In this document: positions 1 through 8,201 of the stretch, one piece after another
How the letters are laid out: every line of letters begins with the position of its first letter
Position numbering within the stretch: the stretch's first letter is position 1
Assembly: GCA_958352855.1 (NCBI GenBank)
Contig: CATWQE010000006.1
Location: 21,486-85,485 of the forward strand
Source: an uncultured Bacillota bacterium
GTDB lineage: Bacteria > Bacillota > Clostridia > Lachnospirales > Lachnospiraceae
Reading direction: 5' to 3'
Length of the DNA: 64,000 nucleotides
The notes under the pieces: generated by a model
Databases searched by the model: none
Seen by the model: the letters and a program-made list of their open reading frames with translations, nothing else
Told to the model about the DNA's origin: nothing
Program-made: the position numbers and the translations under genes

Positions 1-252
1 CAGCAACAGAGAGTTGCGATCGCCCGGGCTCTGGCAACAAAGCCTGCGATTATTTTGGCTGACGAACCTACAGGCAACCTAGACTCTAAAACGAGTATGG
101 ATGTGATTCTGCTGATGCAGTCACTCAGTCATGAGTTTGACCAGACGATTCTGATGATTACTCATAATGAGGAGATTGCCAGGATGGCAGACCGTATCAT
201 TCGCATTGAAGATGGTAAAGTCGTTTCGGGAGGTGTGAGGTATGCACGCTAA
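1..252 (+). CDS. ABC transporter ATP-binding protein, C-terminal part
   Basis: The gene enters from before the window. The visible 83 residues begin inside the ABC signature (QQQRVAIARAL), followed by Walker B with catalytic Glu ([12 protein letters not shown]) and the H-loop (MITHNEEIA). This is the LolD/MacB/BceA class of ATPase that powers FtsX-type permeases at the cytoplasmic membrane. It overlaps the next permease gene by 11 nt, so the two are translationally coupled. Substrate cannot be read; peptide antibiotics or lipid-linked substrates are usual for the family. The closely similar ATPase at 7518-8201 gives a full-length comparison. Confidence 0.95.
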   Translation, partial: QQQRVAIARALATKPAIILADEPTGNLDSKTSMDVILLMQSLSHEFDQTILMITHNEEIARMADRIIRIEDGKVVSGGVRYAR

Positions 253-2803
253 CCGGAATGAAAAAGCAGTAAAGCGTGTGGAAAGAGGAATGATGAAAGC
301 AAACCGCATTCGGAATCTGTTTGCGGTATTTGCAATCATCCTCACCACATTTATGATTACCACCGTATTCAGCTTGGGCATTAACTATACGGAGAATATG
401 AAGTTAATGCAGGTCCGCACCGCAGGGACAACCGCAGATGTGTCCCTTGCGATGCCGACGAAAGCGCAGGAACAGCAGATTCAGGACTTGGAATACGTCA
501 AAACGGTGGGAACACAGTACATGGTCGGCTCTGTTGCAGAGAAGAATGAAGAGGGACGGGAACTTTCCATCGCGCTTCAATATTACGACAAGACGGAATG
601 GGAAGAACATTATCAAGAAGCAATCAAAGATTTGGAAGGAAACTATCCTTCTGAAGAAAATGAGATCATGTTGTCAGAGGATGCCCTTTCACAACTTGGT
701 ATTACAGAACCGAAGTTGAATATGGAAGTTCCTCTGTCCTACTACGACAAAAACGGGGAGCAGGAGAGATCATTTACCTTGAGTGGATGGTTTCATTCCT
801 ACACAGGCACAGGAATGGGATTTGTTTCCCAGGCGTACTGCAAAAATGCAGGCTATACAATGGCAGAGGAGGGTGTCCTTTCTTTATCGTTGAGGAAAAT
901 GCCAGATGATTTTATGCGCATTCAAAGAGATGTAAAGTTAAATGAAAATCAATCTTTTAGCGGTGCGGTTTCCATGAAATCATCAAGCGGTTCTGTTATT
1001 GCAATGGTCATTCTATTGGTATTCTTTATCATTGGCAGCGGCTACCTGCTCATTTATAATGTCCTGTATATCTCTATTTCAAAGGATACCCGTTTTTATG
1101 GCTTGATGAAAACGATGGGAACAACGCAGGCACAGATCAAATCGCTGGTGAAAAGTCAGGCAGTGAAGTTTGCCTGCATTGGGATTCCTATTGGTATTTT
1201 GTTAGCGACTGTTGTTTCCTTTGGAATGGTTCCCTTTGTTTTGAATCAAGGATTTGAGGAAGGAAAGTCGATGATGGATGCAGAGGTGTTCTTTCATCCG
1301 CTGATCTATATTCTGTCCATCCTCTTTTCAGCAATAACAGTTTGGATTGCCTGCAATGCACCGGCAAAAGCGGCTGCAAAAATTTCACCAGTAGAGGCGC
1401 TGAAGTTTCAGAACTTTGCACCAAAGAAAATGAAAAGCAGAAATTCCACCAATGGTGGAAAGCTGCATGTGATGGCATTTCATAATGTCTTCCGGGATAA
1501 GAAACGTGCAATCCTTGTATTTATGTCTCTGTTTATGGGAATCACCATGATTTTAGGTGTAAATGGAGTCATAAGAAGTATGAATGCCGAAAATTTTATT
1601 AAAGCAACTCTGGATTATCATTTTGAATACAGCGATATTCAGTTTGAGCAGCCGGAACAGCTTAACAAAGAAGTACCACAGTTTGATGAACATTTTGTAG
1701 AACAGATTCAGCAGATTGATGGTATTAAAAATATTGATATTCATAAGACAGTCTGGGCAGGTATTGATTTTGATGAGGCGGCATTGGCAGATTTTATGAA
1801 AATCAAATATGAGGACAGCGGTTATAAATCACAGGGAAAATCCTATGAGCAAATGCTGACAGCGTTAAGAGGATATGCAGATGCCGGTGAGTATGGTTGT
1901 TACATTACGACGCTTAATAATGAGGAAGCTTTGGAAGAATACAATGCAAATCACCCGGATAAGCCGATTGACATAGAAGCGTTTAAACGAGGTGAAACAG
2001 CAATTTCGGGAACGGATAACGATTATTATACGCCGAATGCAGCCTTAGTCGGAAACTCGCTGACGTTGACTGCCGACAGTATAGATGGAAAGGCAACTGA
2101 TTTTCTAATTGACGGAGCATTTCGATATGATGATTATGAGGATAGGCTTACTGAAGGAATTGGTAGACGTAAGCATATTGAGATTGTACCGAATATTATC
2201 TTTGTTAGCGAAGCAGGTATGGAACGCCTGACAAAAGAACCGATTATTTCTGCAATCGGTGTGGATATTAAGGATTTCAATGACCTAGAGAGAATTGATA
2301 GCGAATTACAGGCAATCAACAGTACCTTAACCACATCAGAATGGCAGCTTCTATCTGCTGTGAATCAGAAAGAACTATTTAATCAGACGTTCTATTCGAT
2401 GAACCTATTGGGAAATGGTGCGGCAGTCCTGCTCATTGTCATCGGCTTGGTGAATTTCGTCAATGTGATGCTGACAGGTGTAGTGGCAAGGAAAAATGAA
2501 TTTGCCATTATGGAAAGTATCGGTACCACGAAAAAGCAGATCAAGAAGATACTGACCTTAGAAGGCGGTATTTACGCGCTGATTTCTACTCTGCTGATCA
2601 TGACCTTTGGTAATGCGTTTCTGCTACTGGTGGCGGATGCTGTTCCCCATCTGGCAAACTATGCGGTATTTGAATACCCGGTTGCTCTTGTGATCGGCTT
2701 GATTGCAGCAATCTTTGTAATCTGTCTGAGTGTTCCGGCGATTGTCTATAAGGCAATTTCAGATGAAACGGTGATTGAACGACTGCGTAATTTTGATAAT
2801 TAA
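242..2803 (+). CDS. FtsX-family ABC transporter permease (first of two)
   Basis: An 853-residue membrane protein. It has one N-terminal transmembrane segment (about residues 25-48), a large extracytoplasmic domain, a three-helix block near residues 255-375 that ends in the FtsX-type PAKAAAKISPVEAL motif, then a second single helix, a second extracellular domain and three terminal helices. This two-copy FtsX layout is seen in BceB/MacB-like exporters and sensors. Its ATG lies inside the end of the ATPase gene, with AGGTATG context. A homologous permease follows 30 nt downstream, so the exporter is probably a heterodimer. Substrate unknown; export of, or resistance to, a peptide is inferred from the family. 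Confidence 0.9.
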   Translation: MHANRNEKAVKRVERGMMKANRIRNLFAVFAIILTTFMITTVFSLGINYTENMKLMQVRTAGTTADVSLAMPTKAQEQQIQDLEYVKTVGTQYMVGSVAEKNEEGRELSIALQYYDKTEWEEHYQEAIKDLEGNYPSEENEIMLSEDALSQLGITEPKLNMEVPLSYYDKNGEQERSFTLSGWFHSYTGTGMGFVSQAYCKNAGYTMAEEGVLSLSLRKMPDDFMRIQRDVKLNENQSFSGAVSMKSSSGSVIAMVILLVFFIIGSGYLLIYNVLYISISKDTRFYGLMKTMGTTQAQIKSLVKSQAVKFACIGIPIGILLATVVSFGMVPFVLNQGFEEGKSMMDAEVFFHPLIYILSILFSAITVWIACNAPAKAAAKISPVEALKFQNFAPKKMKSRNSTNGGKLHVMAFHNVFRDKKRAILVFMSLFMGITMILGVNGVIRSMNAENFIKATLDYHFEYSDIQFEQPEQLNKEVPQFDEHFVEQIQQIDGIKNIDIHKTVWAGIDFDEAALADFMKIKYEDSGYKSQGKSYEQMLTALRGYADAGEYGCYITTLNNEEALEEYNANHPDKPIDIEAFKRGETAISGTDNDYYTPNAALVGNSLTLTADSIDGKATDFLIDGAFRYDDYEDRLTEGIGRRKHIEIVPNIIFVSEAGMERLTKEPIISAIGVDIKDFNDLERIDSELQAINSTLTTSEWQLLSAVNQKELFNQTFYSMNLLGNGAAVLLIVIGLVNFVNVMLTGVVARKNEFAIMESIGTTKKQIKKILTLEGGIYALISTLLIMTFGNAFLLLVADAVPHLANYAVFEYPVALVIGLIAAIFVICLSVPAIVYKAISDETVIERLRNFDN

Positions 2804-2833
2804 AGAAAGTGAAAGAACGGAGGAGATGAGAGT

Positions 2834-5464
2834 GTGGATGATTTATTATTTGGTAACAACAATACGGAAGTAATCAAGCGGCTATCCAAACAGTATTTTA
2901 AGAAGAATAAGGTTCGCAATCGGGTTGCGTTGCTGGCGATTATCCTGACGGCTTTCCTCTTTACCTCTATCATATCCTTAGCTTTTAATATGGCGTCCAC
3001 TGTTCAGCTTTCTCTGCAAATGCAGAAAGGCAGCAAAGCGGATGGCACTTTGGGATATATGACAGAGGAACAGTATGAGCAGCTTGCAAACAGTGATTTT
3101 GTGGAGAAGGCAGGACATCGGCGTATTATTGGCTATGCAAGCAATACTTCCAGCCATTCCATTGAGATTAATTATGCAGATCATGTGCAGCAGGAGCTGA
3201 CTTTTTGTGTACCTGCCCATGGGGCAGCGCCGGAGAAAGCAAATGAAATCGCCACCACGAATCTGGCGCTGAAGGCGCTTGATGTAGAGCCCAAGGTTGG
3301 GGCAGAGGTTCCGTTAGAATTTGAACTGCGGGGAAAAACTTATCATTACGATATGGTGCTTTCCGGCTGGTGGGAAGCAAGTAATGATTCTGTGAGCGTT
3401 GCGACTGTTTCAGAGCAGTTTATTAAAGAAAATCCGGATGTGGTCAAAAATACATATGCAACAGATCATGAAATGTCCGGTGTTACTTTTTCCGATGTGG
3501 TGCTGAAGAATAAAGCCAATGTTCAGAAACAGTTGAAGGAGTTTGTTTACTCTGTTGGAGGCAATCCAGAGGATATGAGCGCAGACAATTTTATTCTTGC
3601 CTCCGAAAATGAAATGTCCCGGGGGCTGGTTTCATCAGATTCCGTTGTGTTTGCCATTGTATTTATCCTGATGTTTGTCGTATGTGGATACCTGCTAATT
3701 TATAATATCTTTGATATTTCTGTGATGCAGGATGTTCGCCAATACGGTCTTCTGCGGACCATTGGCACTTCCACACGACAGATTAAGAGTATTGTGAACC
3801 GTCAGGCAGTCCGGCTCACGCTGATTGGGATGCCTGTCGGTCTGGCTGCCGGTTTCTTTGCCGGTTGGATGCTGCTTCCTGTTGTGACAGAAATTGTTAA
3901 CCTTGAATATTCTATGGTGGGTACGTCTGTATCGACTTCGCCACTGATTTTTGTTATTGCTGCCCTTTTTACAATTTTAACTGTGTTTATCAGCACCCGG
4001 AAGCCTGCAAAAAAGGCAGCAAAGATTTCGCCTTTGGAGGCAATCCGTTACACAGAGCAGAGTACCTGTCAAAAGAAAGCTTCCAGGCGTACCAATGGAG
4101 TAAAGATGTCCCGCATGGCCTTTTCCAATCTTGGGCGCAATCGCCGGCGTGCAGCATTTATTGTGATTTCCCTGTTTCTGTGCATTGTCCTGCTGAATTC
4201 TACCATCATCGTGACGCAAAGTCTTGATGAAGAAAAATGGATAAATCGTGTTACCAGAACAGATTTTAATGTTTATAACTCAGCAGCATTTAATGTAATG
4301 GAAAGTGTGCAGCACCATGAAGATACGCTCTCACAGCAGGCAGTGGATCTGATTGCAGGACAGCCAGGAGTGGAGGATGAACGCTATCTGTATCGAAATA
4401 CAAAAGACGATAGAAATGTACTGGTTGACTATGGGTTTGAAGATTTAAGCGGCATAGAGCTATTCCATGAGGAAGAGGGTATCGTGAATCAAAGCTATCA
4501 GGGATATAATCTGTATACCACCTCTGATACGGAAAGGTGCTATTTTGGCAATGTGATGGGAGCCTCTGAAAATTTCTGGGCGGATATGCGTATTTTTGAA
4601 GGTGAAAAAGATGCTGAAACCTTAAAGCAGAAAATGGCTACCGGTAAATATGTTATTGTTGGTTGCCCCATAGAGAAATTGACAGAGGAGCCAAATAGCA
4701 CACCATTGACCGATCAGTTGCAGATTGGAGAGAGCATTTCTTTCTACAAAGACGGTGAACTGGTTAAAACCAGCACAATCCTTGCAAAAGCGATTCTTGT
4801 GGGAACAGAAACCGAAACGCCCACCGGCAGTACTGCACAGGCGCAAATTGCCGGTGACGCTCCTTTTGTATATCTGCCAGACACTGTATTTAAGGAAATC
4901 TATGACAATCCCACGCTGCTGACTTATGGATTCAATGTGGATGAGGCAGTGCAGCCGCAGATGGAAGAATTTTTGAGCAGCTATGTGAGGGAAAATTCTT
5001 CAGTTGCCTATACTTCCACCAGGCTGTTGAAAGAGCAGCTTGATTCAGTACGCAGCATGATTCTGGTTATCGGTGGTCTGATTGGCTGTATCATGGCCGT
5101 TACCGGAATGATTAACTTTACCAACATGATTATTACCAACATCATTACCCGTCGCCATGAGTTTGCCGTTATGCAGAGCATTGGTATGACTGGCAAGCAG
5201 CTTCGCCGCCTGATGGTTTATGAAGGTATCTATTATGCCGCAGGAGCGGATATTATCGGGGGAGCAGTCGCAGCGCTCCTGGCAGTTACGGTACTAAAGA
5301 GCGCTTTGAACAGTCCTTCTATGTGGTTTTTTACCTTGCACATTACATTGGTTCCGGTTTTAGTCATTGGCGTACTTTACCTGCTATTGGCTACGGTTAT
5401 TCCAGTGATTGTGCTTCACTTCTTTAACAAGGGAACAATGGTAGAGCGATTGCGGACAGAATAA
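2834..5464 (+). CDS. FtsX-family ABC transporter permease (second of two)
   Basis: An 876-residue permease with the same architecture as its neighbour: a helix near residues 35-55, a three-helix core around 270-390 ending in KPAKKAAKISPLEAI, a second extracellular domain, and three C-terminal helices. The start is GTG at 2834, placed 9 nt after the GGAGGA ribosome site at 2819-2824; no ATG in frame fits as well. The two permeases and the upstream ATPase form one operon that ends at the hairpin at 5594-5630. The pair probably arose by tandem duplication. Function is inferred from family membership only. Confidence 0.9.
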   Translation: MDDLLFGNNNTEVIKRLSKQYFKKNKVRNRVALLAIILTAFLFTSIISLAFNMASTVQLSLQMQKGSKADGTLGYMTEEQYEQLANSDFVEKAGHRRIIGYASNTSSHSIEINYADHVQQELTFCVPAHGAAPEKANEIATTNLALKALDVEPKVGAEVPLEFELRGKTYHYDMVLSGWWEASNDSVSVATVSEQFIKENPDVVKNTYATDHEMSGVTFSDVVLKNKANVQKQLKEFVYSVGGNPEDMSADNFILASENEMSRGLVSSDSVVFAIVFILMFVVCGYLLIYNIFDISVMQDVRQYGLLRTIGTSTRQIKSIVNRQAVRLTLIGMPVGLAAGFFAGWMLLPVVTEIVNLEYSMVGTSVSTSPLIFVIAALFTILTVFISTRKPAKKAAKISPLEAIRYTEQSTCQKKASRRTNGVKMSRMAFSNLGRNRRRAAFIVISLFLCIVLLNSTIIVTQSLDEEKWINRVTRTDFNVYNSAAFNVMESVQHHEDTLSQQAVDLIAGQPGVEDERYLYRNTKDDRNVLVDYGFEDLSGIELFHEEEGIVNQSYQGYNLYTTSDTERCYFGNVMGASENFWADMRIFEGEKDAETLKQKMATGKYVIVGCPIEKLTEEPNSTPLTDQLQIGESISFYKDGELVKTSTILAKAILVGTETETPTGSTAQAQIAGDAPFVYLPDTVFKEIYDNPTLLTYGFNVDEAVQPQMEEFLSSYVRENSSVAYTSTRLLKEQLDSVRSMILVIGGLIGCIMAVTGMINFTNMIITNIITRRHEFAVMQSIGMTGKQLRRLMVYEGIYYAAGADIIGGAVAALLAVTVLKSALNSPSMWFFTLHITLVPVLVIGVLYLLLATVIPVIVLHFFNKGTMVERLRTE

Positions 5465-5483
5465 ACAATCAGAAGGAATCAGG

Positions 5484-5593
5484 GGTGGGTACGGTCCAAA
5501 GAACAAATCTATGATGCGGTTTGGACAGAGGAAGTTAGAGCCGCATCCGGACGGACTGCAGTACCTCCATACCGTAAGAATAAATGAAAGATA
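5484..5593 (+). pseudogene. Remnant of an OmpR-type response regulator C-terminus
   Basis: The frame opening at about 5491 reads VRSKEQIYDAVWTEEV, which matches the winged-helix turn of OmpR/PhoB regulators (typically SKEQIYEAVW). The reading then goes out of frame. The other frame at about 5541-5588 gives PHPDGLQYLHTVR, resembling the final IxTVRGVGY strand of the same domain. No receiver domain or start codon is present. It appears to be a decayed regulator that once accompanied the upstream ABC module. It shares 23 identical bases (5513-5535) with a second remnant at 10714-10736. Confidence 0.6.
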
Positions 5594-5630
5594 AGTCGGC
5601 AGTTTTTGGATAAACTGTCGGCTTTGTTTA
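5594..5630 (+). terminator. Hairpin terminator after the two-permease ABC operon
   Basis: AGTCGGCAGTTT (5594-5605) pairs with AAACTGTCGGCT (5612-5623) across a 6-nt loop, with two G-U pairs. A short T-rich tail (TTGTTTA) follows. Confidence 0.65.
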
Positions 5631-5647
5631 TATGACAATACTGTAAG

Positions 5648-5676
5648 TTGCTATTTCTTTTTCAGTTAAATATAAT
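5648..5676 (+). promoter_or_regulatory. SigA-type promoter of the two-component/ABC operon
   Basis: TTGCTA (5648-5653), a 17-nt spacer and TATAAT (5671-5676) lie 37 nt before the response regulator start. An AAGAGGTG ribosome site follows at about 5698-5705. Confidence 0.75.
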
Positions 5677-5713
5677 GAAAGAGTGGGAAAAGATATACAA
5701 GAGGTGATAAGAC

Positions 5714-6400
5714 ATGAAACATATATTTTTTGTTGAAGATGATTTAAGTTTGATTAGTGGTCTGTCTTTTGCAATCAAGAAACAAGGATATGAAGTAGAT
5801 ATTGTTCGTACAGTTGCGGAAGCACAGAATGTCTGGCAGGAAGGAAAGTATGATTTGGTTATTTTGGACGTATCACTTCCAGATGGGAATGGTTATGATT
5901 TATGTTGTGAGATTCGTAAAACATCGAAAATACCAATTATATTTTTAACTGCGGCTGACGAGGAAACGGATATTATTATGGGACTTGACATTGGGGGCGA
6001 CGACTATATTACTAAACCTTTTAAATTGGCGGTATTATTATCAAGAATCAATGCACTATTACGAAGAAGTGAAAATTTTAATCAGAAAGACACTGAACTA
6101 TCTTCCAATGGTATTCGGGTAGATCTTTTGAAGTCAGAAGTGTATAAAAATGGTATGCTAATTGATTTAACGGCTAGTGAATACAAATTATTATGTTTGT
6201 TTATGGAACATCCAGATATAATTCTTTCACCAGAACAAATTTTGAACAGACTATGGGACTGTGATGAGAAATACATTGATGGCAACACATTGACGGTATA
6301 TATCCGTAGACTTCGTACAAAAATTGAGGATATACCCAGTAGTCCCAATAAGATTATAACAGTTCGCCGTATGGGATATAAATGGAATACGAAAGACTGA
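5714..6400 (+). CDS. OmpR-family response regulator
   Basis: 228 residues. The N-terminal receiver domain (about 3-115) shows the acidic pair E8/D9-D10, phospho-acceptor D52 in VILDVSLPDG, and Lys in ITKPFK. A C-terminal winged-helix DNA-binding domain (about 130-226) ends in ITVRRMGYKW. It is the first gene of a four-gene cassette: regulator, kinase, ATPase, permease. By analogy with BceRS-BceAB modules of Firmicutes it probably activates the downstream transporter genes when the kinase or transporter senses a cell-envelope antimicrobial. That role is inferred. Confidence 0.93.
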   Translation: MKHIFFVEDDLSLISGLSFAIKKQGYEVDIVRTVAEAQNVWQEGKYDLVILDVSLPDGNGYDLCCEIRKTSKIPIIFLTAADEETDIIMGLDIGGDDYITKPFKLAVLLSRINALLRRSENFNQKDTELSSNGIRVDLLKSEVYKNGMLIDLTASEYKLLCLFMEHPDIILSPEQILNRLWDCDEKYIDGNTLTVYIRRLRTKIEDIPSSPNKIITVRRMGYKWNTKD

Positions 6401-6408
6401 GGTGGGCT

Positions 6409-7446
6409 ATGAAGATATTAGCAAATAAAAAAATCAAACAATTCTTTATCATAGGTTTATTCTGGATGAGTATCTTTTTAATCAGTTCTGTAAGTATTGT
6501 TTGTTTGAAAACGGATTATACAGAGGTTTATCTCATAGTCCTTGCTTTTAGCATGGGAATTCTTATTTTAATGACCGGATATTGGTACTTTCGTGAGCAG
6601 AGCAAACTGTTGGAACGCGCAATCGCTCAGATCAGGGAATATACTGATGGACATGAAAATGCCCGTATCGAATGTGATGAAGAGGGCGAATTGTATCTTT
6701 TATTCCACGAAGTGAATTCTTTAGTTGCAATTTTGAACGCACATGCAGAAAAGGAAAAGAAAGCCAAACTTTTCCTAAAAGATACCATTTCGGATATTTC
6801 ACATCAGTTGAAGACTCCGCTTGCTGCTCTTAATATTTACAATGGCATTATACAAGAGGAAGCAAAAGAGCTGTCAACAATCAAAGAGTTTACAATTCTT
6901 TCAGAACAAGAACTGGATAGGATTGAAACGTTAGTCCAGAACTTATTAAAGATTACAAAACTAGATGCAGGGACGATTGTAATAGAAAAACAAATCGAGA
7001 ATGTATCTGATATGATGAATGAAATTGAAAAGCGTTTTCGTTATCGCATAGATCAGGAAGAAAAGAAATTGCTACTGAGTGGTAATGATGAAATTATGTT
7101 ATCCTGTGATAGCAGTTGGTTGTTGGAAGCAATAGGAAATATTGTAAAAAACGCTATTGATCATACGAAAAAGGGTGACATGATTTTTATTGAATGGAAA
7201 CAATTTGCCTCCGTTATAGAAATCACTATCAAGGATACAGGATGCGGTATCCATCCGGAAGATTTATATTTTATTTTTAAAAGATTTTATCGCAGTCGTT
7301 TTTCTAAAGATACACAAGGCGTGGGATTGGGACTTTCATTGGCGAAGTCTATCATAGAAGCACATAATGGAACGATTAAAGTAGACAGTGAATTAGGAAA
7401 AGGAACGATATTTACAATAGACTTTTTGATTCCTACAAAAATGTAG
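6409..7446 (+). CDS. Sensor histidine kinase (two-helix, intramembrane-sensing type)
   Basis: 345 residues from ATG 6409, chosen because GAGGTGGG lies just upstream; an in-frame ATG at 6382 would overlap the regulator gene and has no site. Two transmembrane helices (about 11-31 and 41-60) have almost no extracellular loop between them, as in BceS-type kinases that sense through their ABC partner. HisKA H-box DISHQLKTPL at about residue 130, N-box NIVKNAIDH, G1 DTGCGI and G2 GVGLGLSLAK are all intact, so the kinase should be active. Downstream lies a 71-nt gap before the ATPase gene. Confidence 0.92.
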   Translation: MKILANKKIKQFFIIGLFWMSIFLISSVSIVCLKTDYTEVYLIVLAFSMGILILMTGYWYFREQSKLLERAIAQIREYTDGHENARIECDEEGELYLLFHEVNSLVAILNAHAEKEKKAKLFLKDTISDISHQLKTPLAALNIYNGIIQEEAKELSTIKEFTILSEQELDRIETLVQNLLKITKLDAGTIVIEKQIENVSDMMNEIEKRFRYRIDQEEKKLLLSGNDEIMLSCDSSWLLEAIGNIVKNAIDHTKKGDMIFIEWKQFASVIEITIKDTGCGIHPEDLYFIFKRFYRSRFSKDTQGVGLGLSLAKSIIEAHNGTIKVDSELGKGTIFTIDFLIPTKM

Positions 7447-7517
7447 GTTTATTGTCATGTTAGAGTAATGTCGGCGTGTTAAACTTTCCATATCGAATAG
7501 AAAGAGGTGTATAAGAG

Positions 7518-8201
7518 ATGAATTTATTAGAAGTAAAATCAATTTCTAAAACGTATGGTAGTGGTAATACTGCAGTTCATGCTTTGAGGAACGCCACATT
7601 TTCTGTACCAAAAGGCGAATATGTTGCAATCGTAGGCGAGTCTGGTTCTGGGAAAAGTACCCTTTTGAATATGATTGGAGCTTTAGATACTCCAACATCT
7701 GGAAAGGTGTATATTGATGGGAAAGATATTTTTGGAATGAAAGAACGAAATCTAACTGTTTTTCGTCGTAGAAATATAGGATTTATATTTCAAAGTTTTA
7801 ATCTTATTCCAGAACTGACAGTTGAACAAAATATCATTTTTCCAATACTGCTTGACTACCAAAAGCCTGACAAAAAGTATTTGGAAGAACTGCTTACTGT
7901 TCTTAATCTAAAAGAACGCCGTCACCATCTGCCAAACCAGTTATCCGGCGGACAGCAACAGAGGGTAGCGATTGGTCGCGCCCTTATTACACGCCCATCA
8001 CTAATTCTTGCCGATGAACCGACAGGCAATCTTGACACGCAGAATAGTAGTGAAGTTATTGCTCTGTTAAAAGAAGCTTCGAGGAAGTACGAGCAAACGA
8101 TTATTATGATTACTCATAACCGAAGTATTGCGCAGAGTGCAGATAGAATATTAAAAGTATCAGACGGAGTACTGACCGATTTGGGGAGGTGCCGCGAATG
8201 A
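7518..8201 (+). CDS. ABC transporter ATP-binding protein (LolD/BceA class)
   Basis: 227 residues, full length for this class. Walker [10 protein letters not shown] (about 41-49), Q-loop [10 protein letters not shown], signature [15 protein letters not shown], Walker [13 protein letters not shown] and H-loop MITHNRSIA are all present. AAGAGG lies upstream of ATG 7518. The stop overlaps the permease start by 4 nt (ATGA), so stoichiometric expression is expected. It powers the adjacent FtsX-type permease. Closely similar to the truncated ATPase at the left edge of the window, so the two modules are related. Confidence 0.95.
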   Translation: MNLLEVKSISKTYGSGNTAVHALRNATFSVPKGEYVAIVGESGSGKSTLLNMIGALDTPTSGKVYIDGKDIFGMKERNLTVFRRRNIGFIFQSFNLIPELTVEQNIIFPILLDYQKPDKKYLEELLTVLNLKERRHHLPNQLSGGQQQRVAIGRALITRPSLILADEPTGNLDTQNSSEVIALLKEASRKYEQTIIMITHNRSIAQSADRILKVSDGVLTDLGRCRE

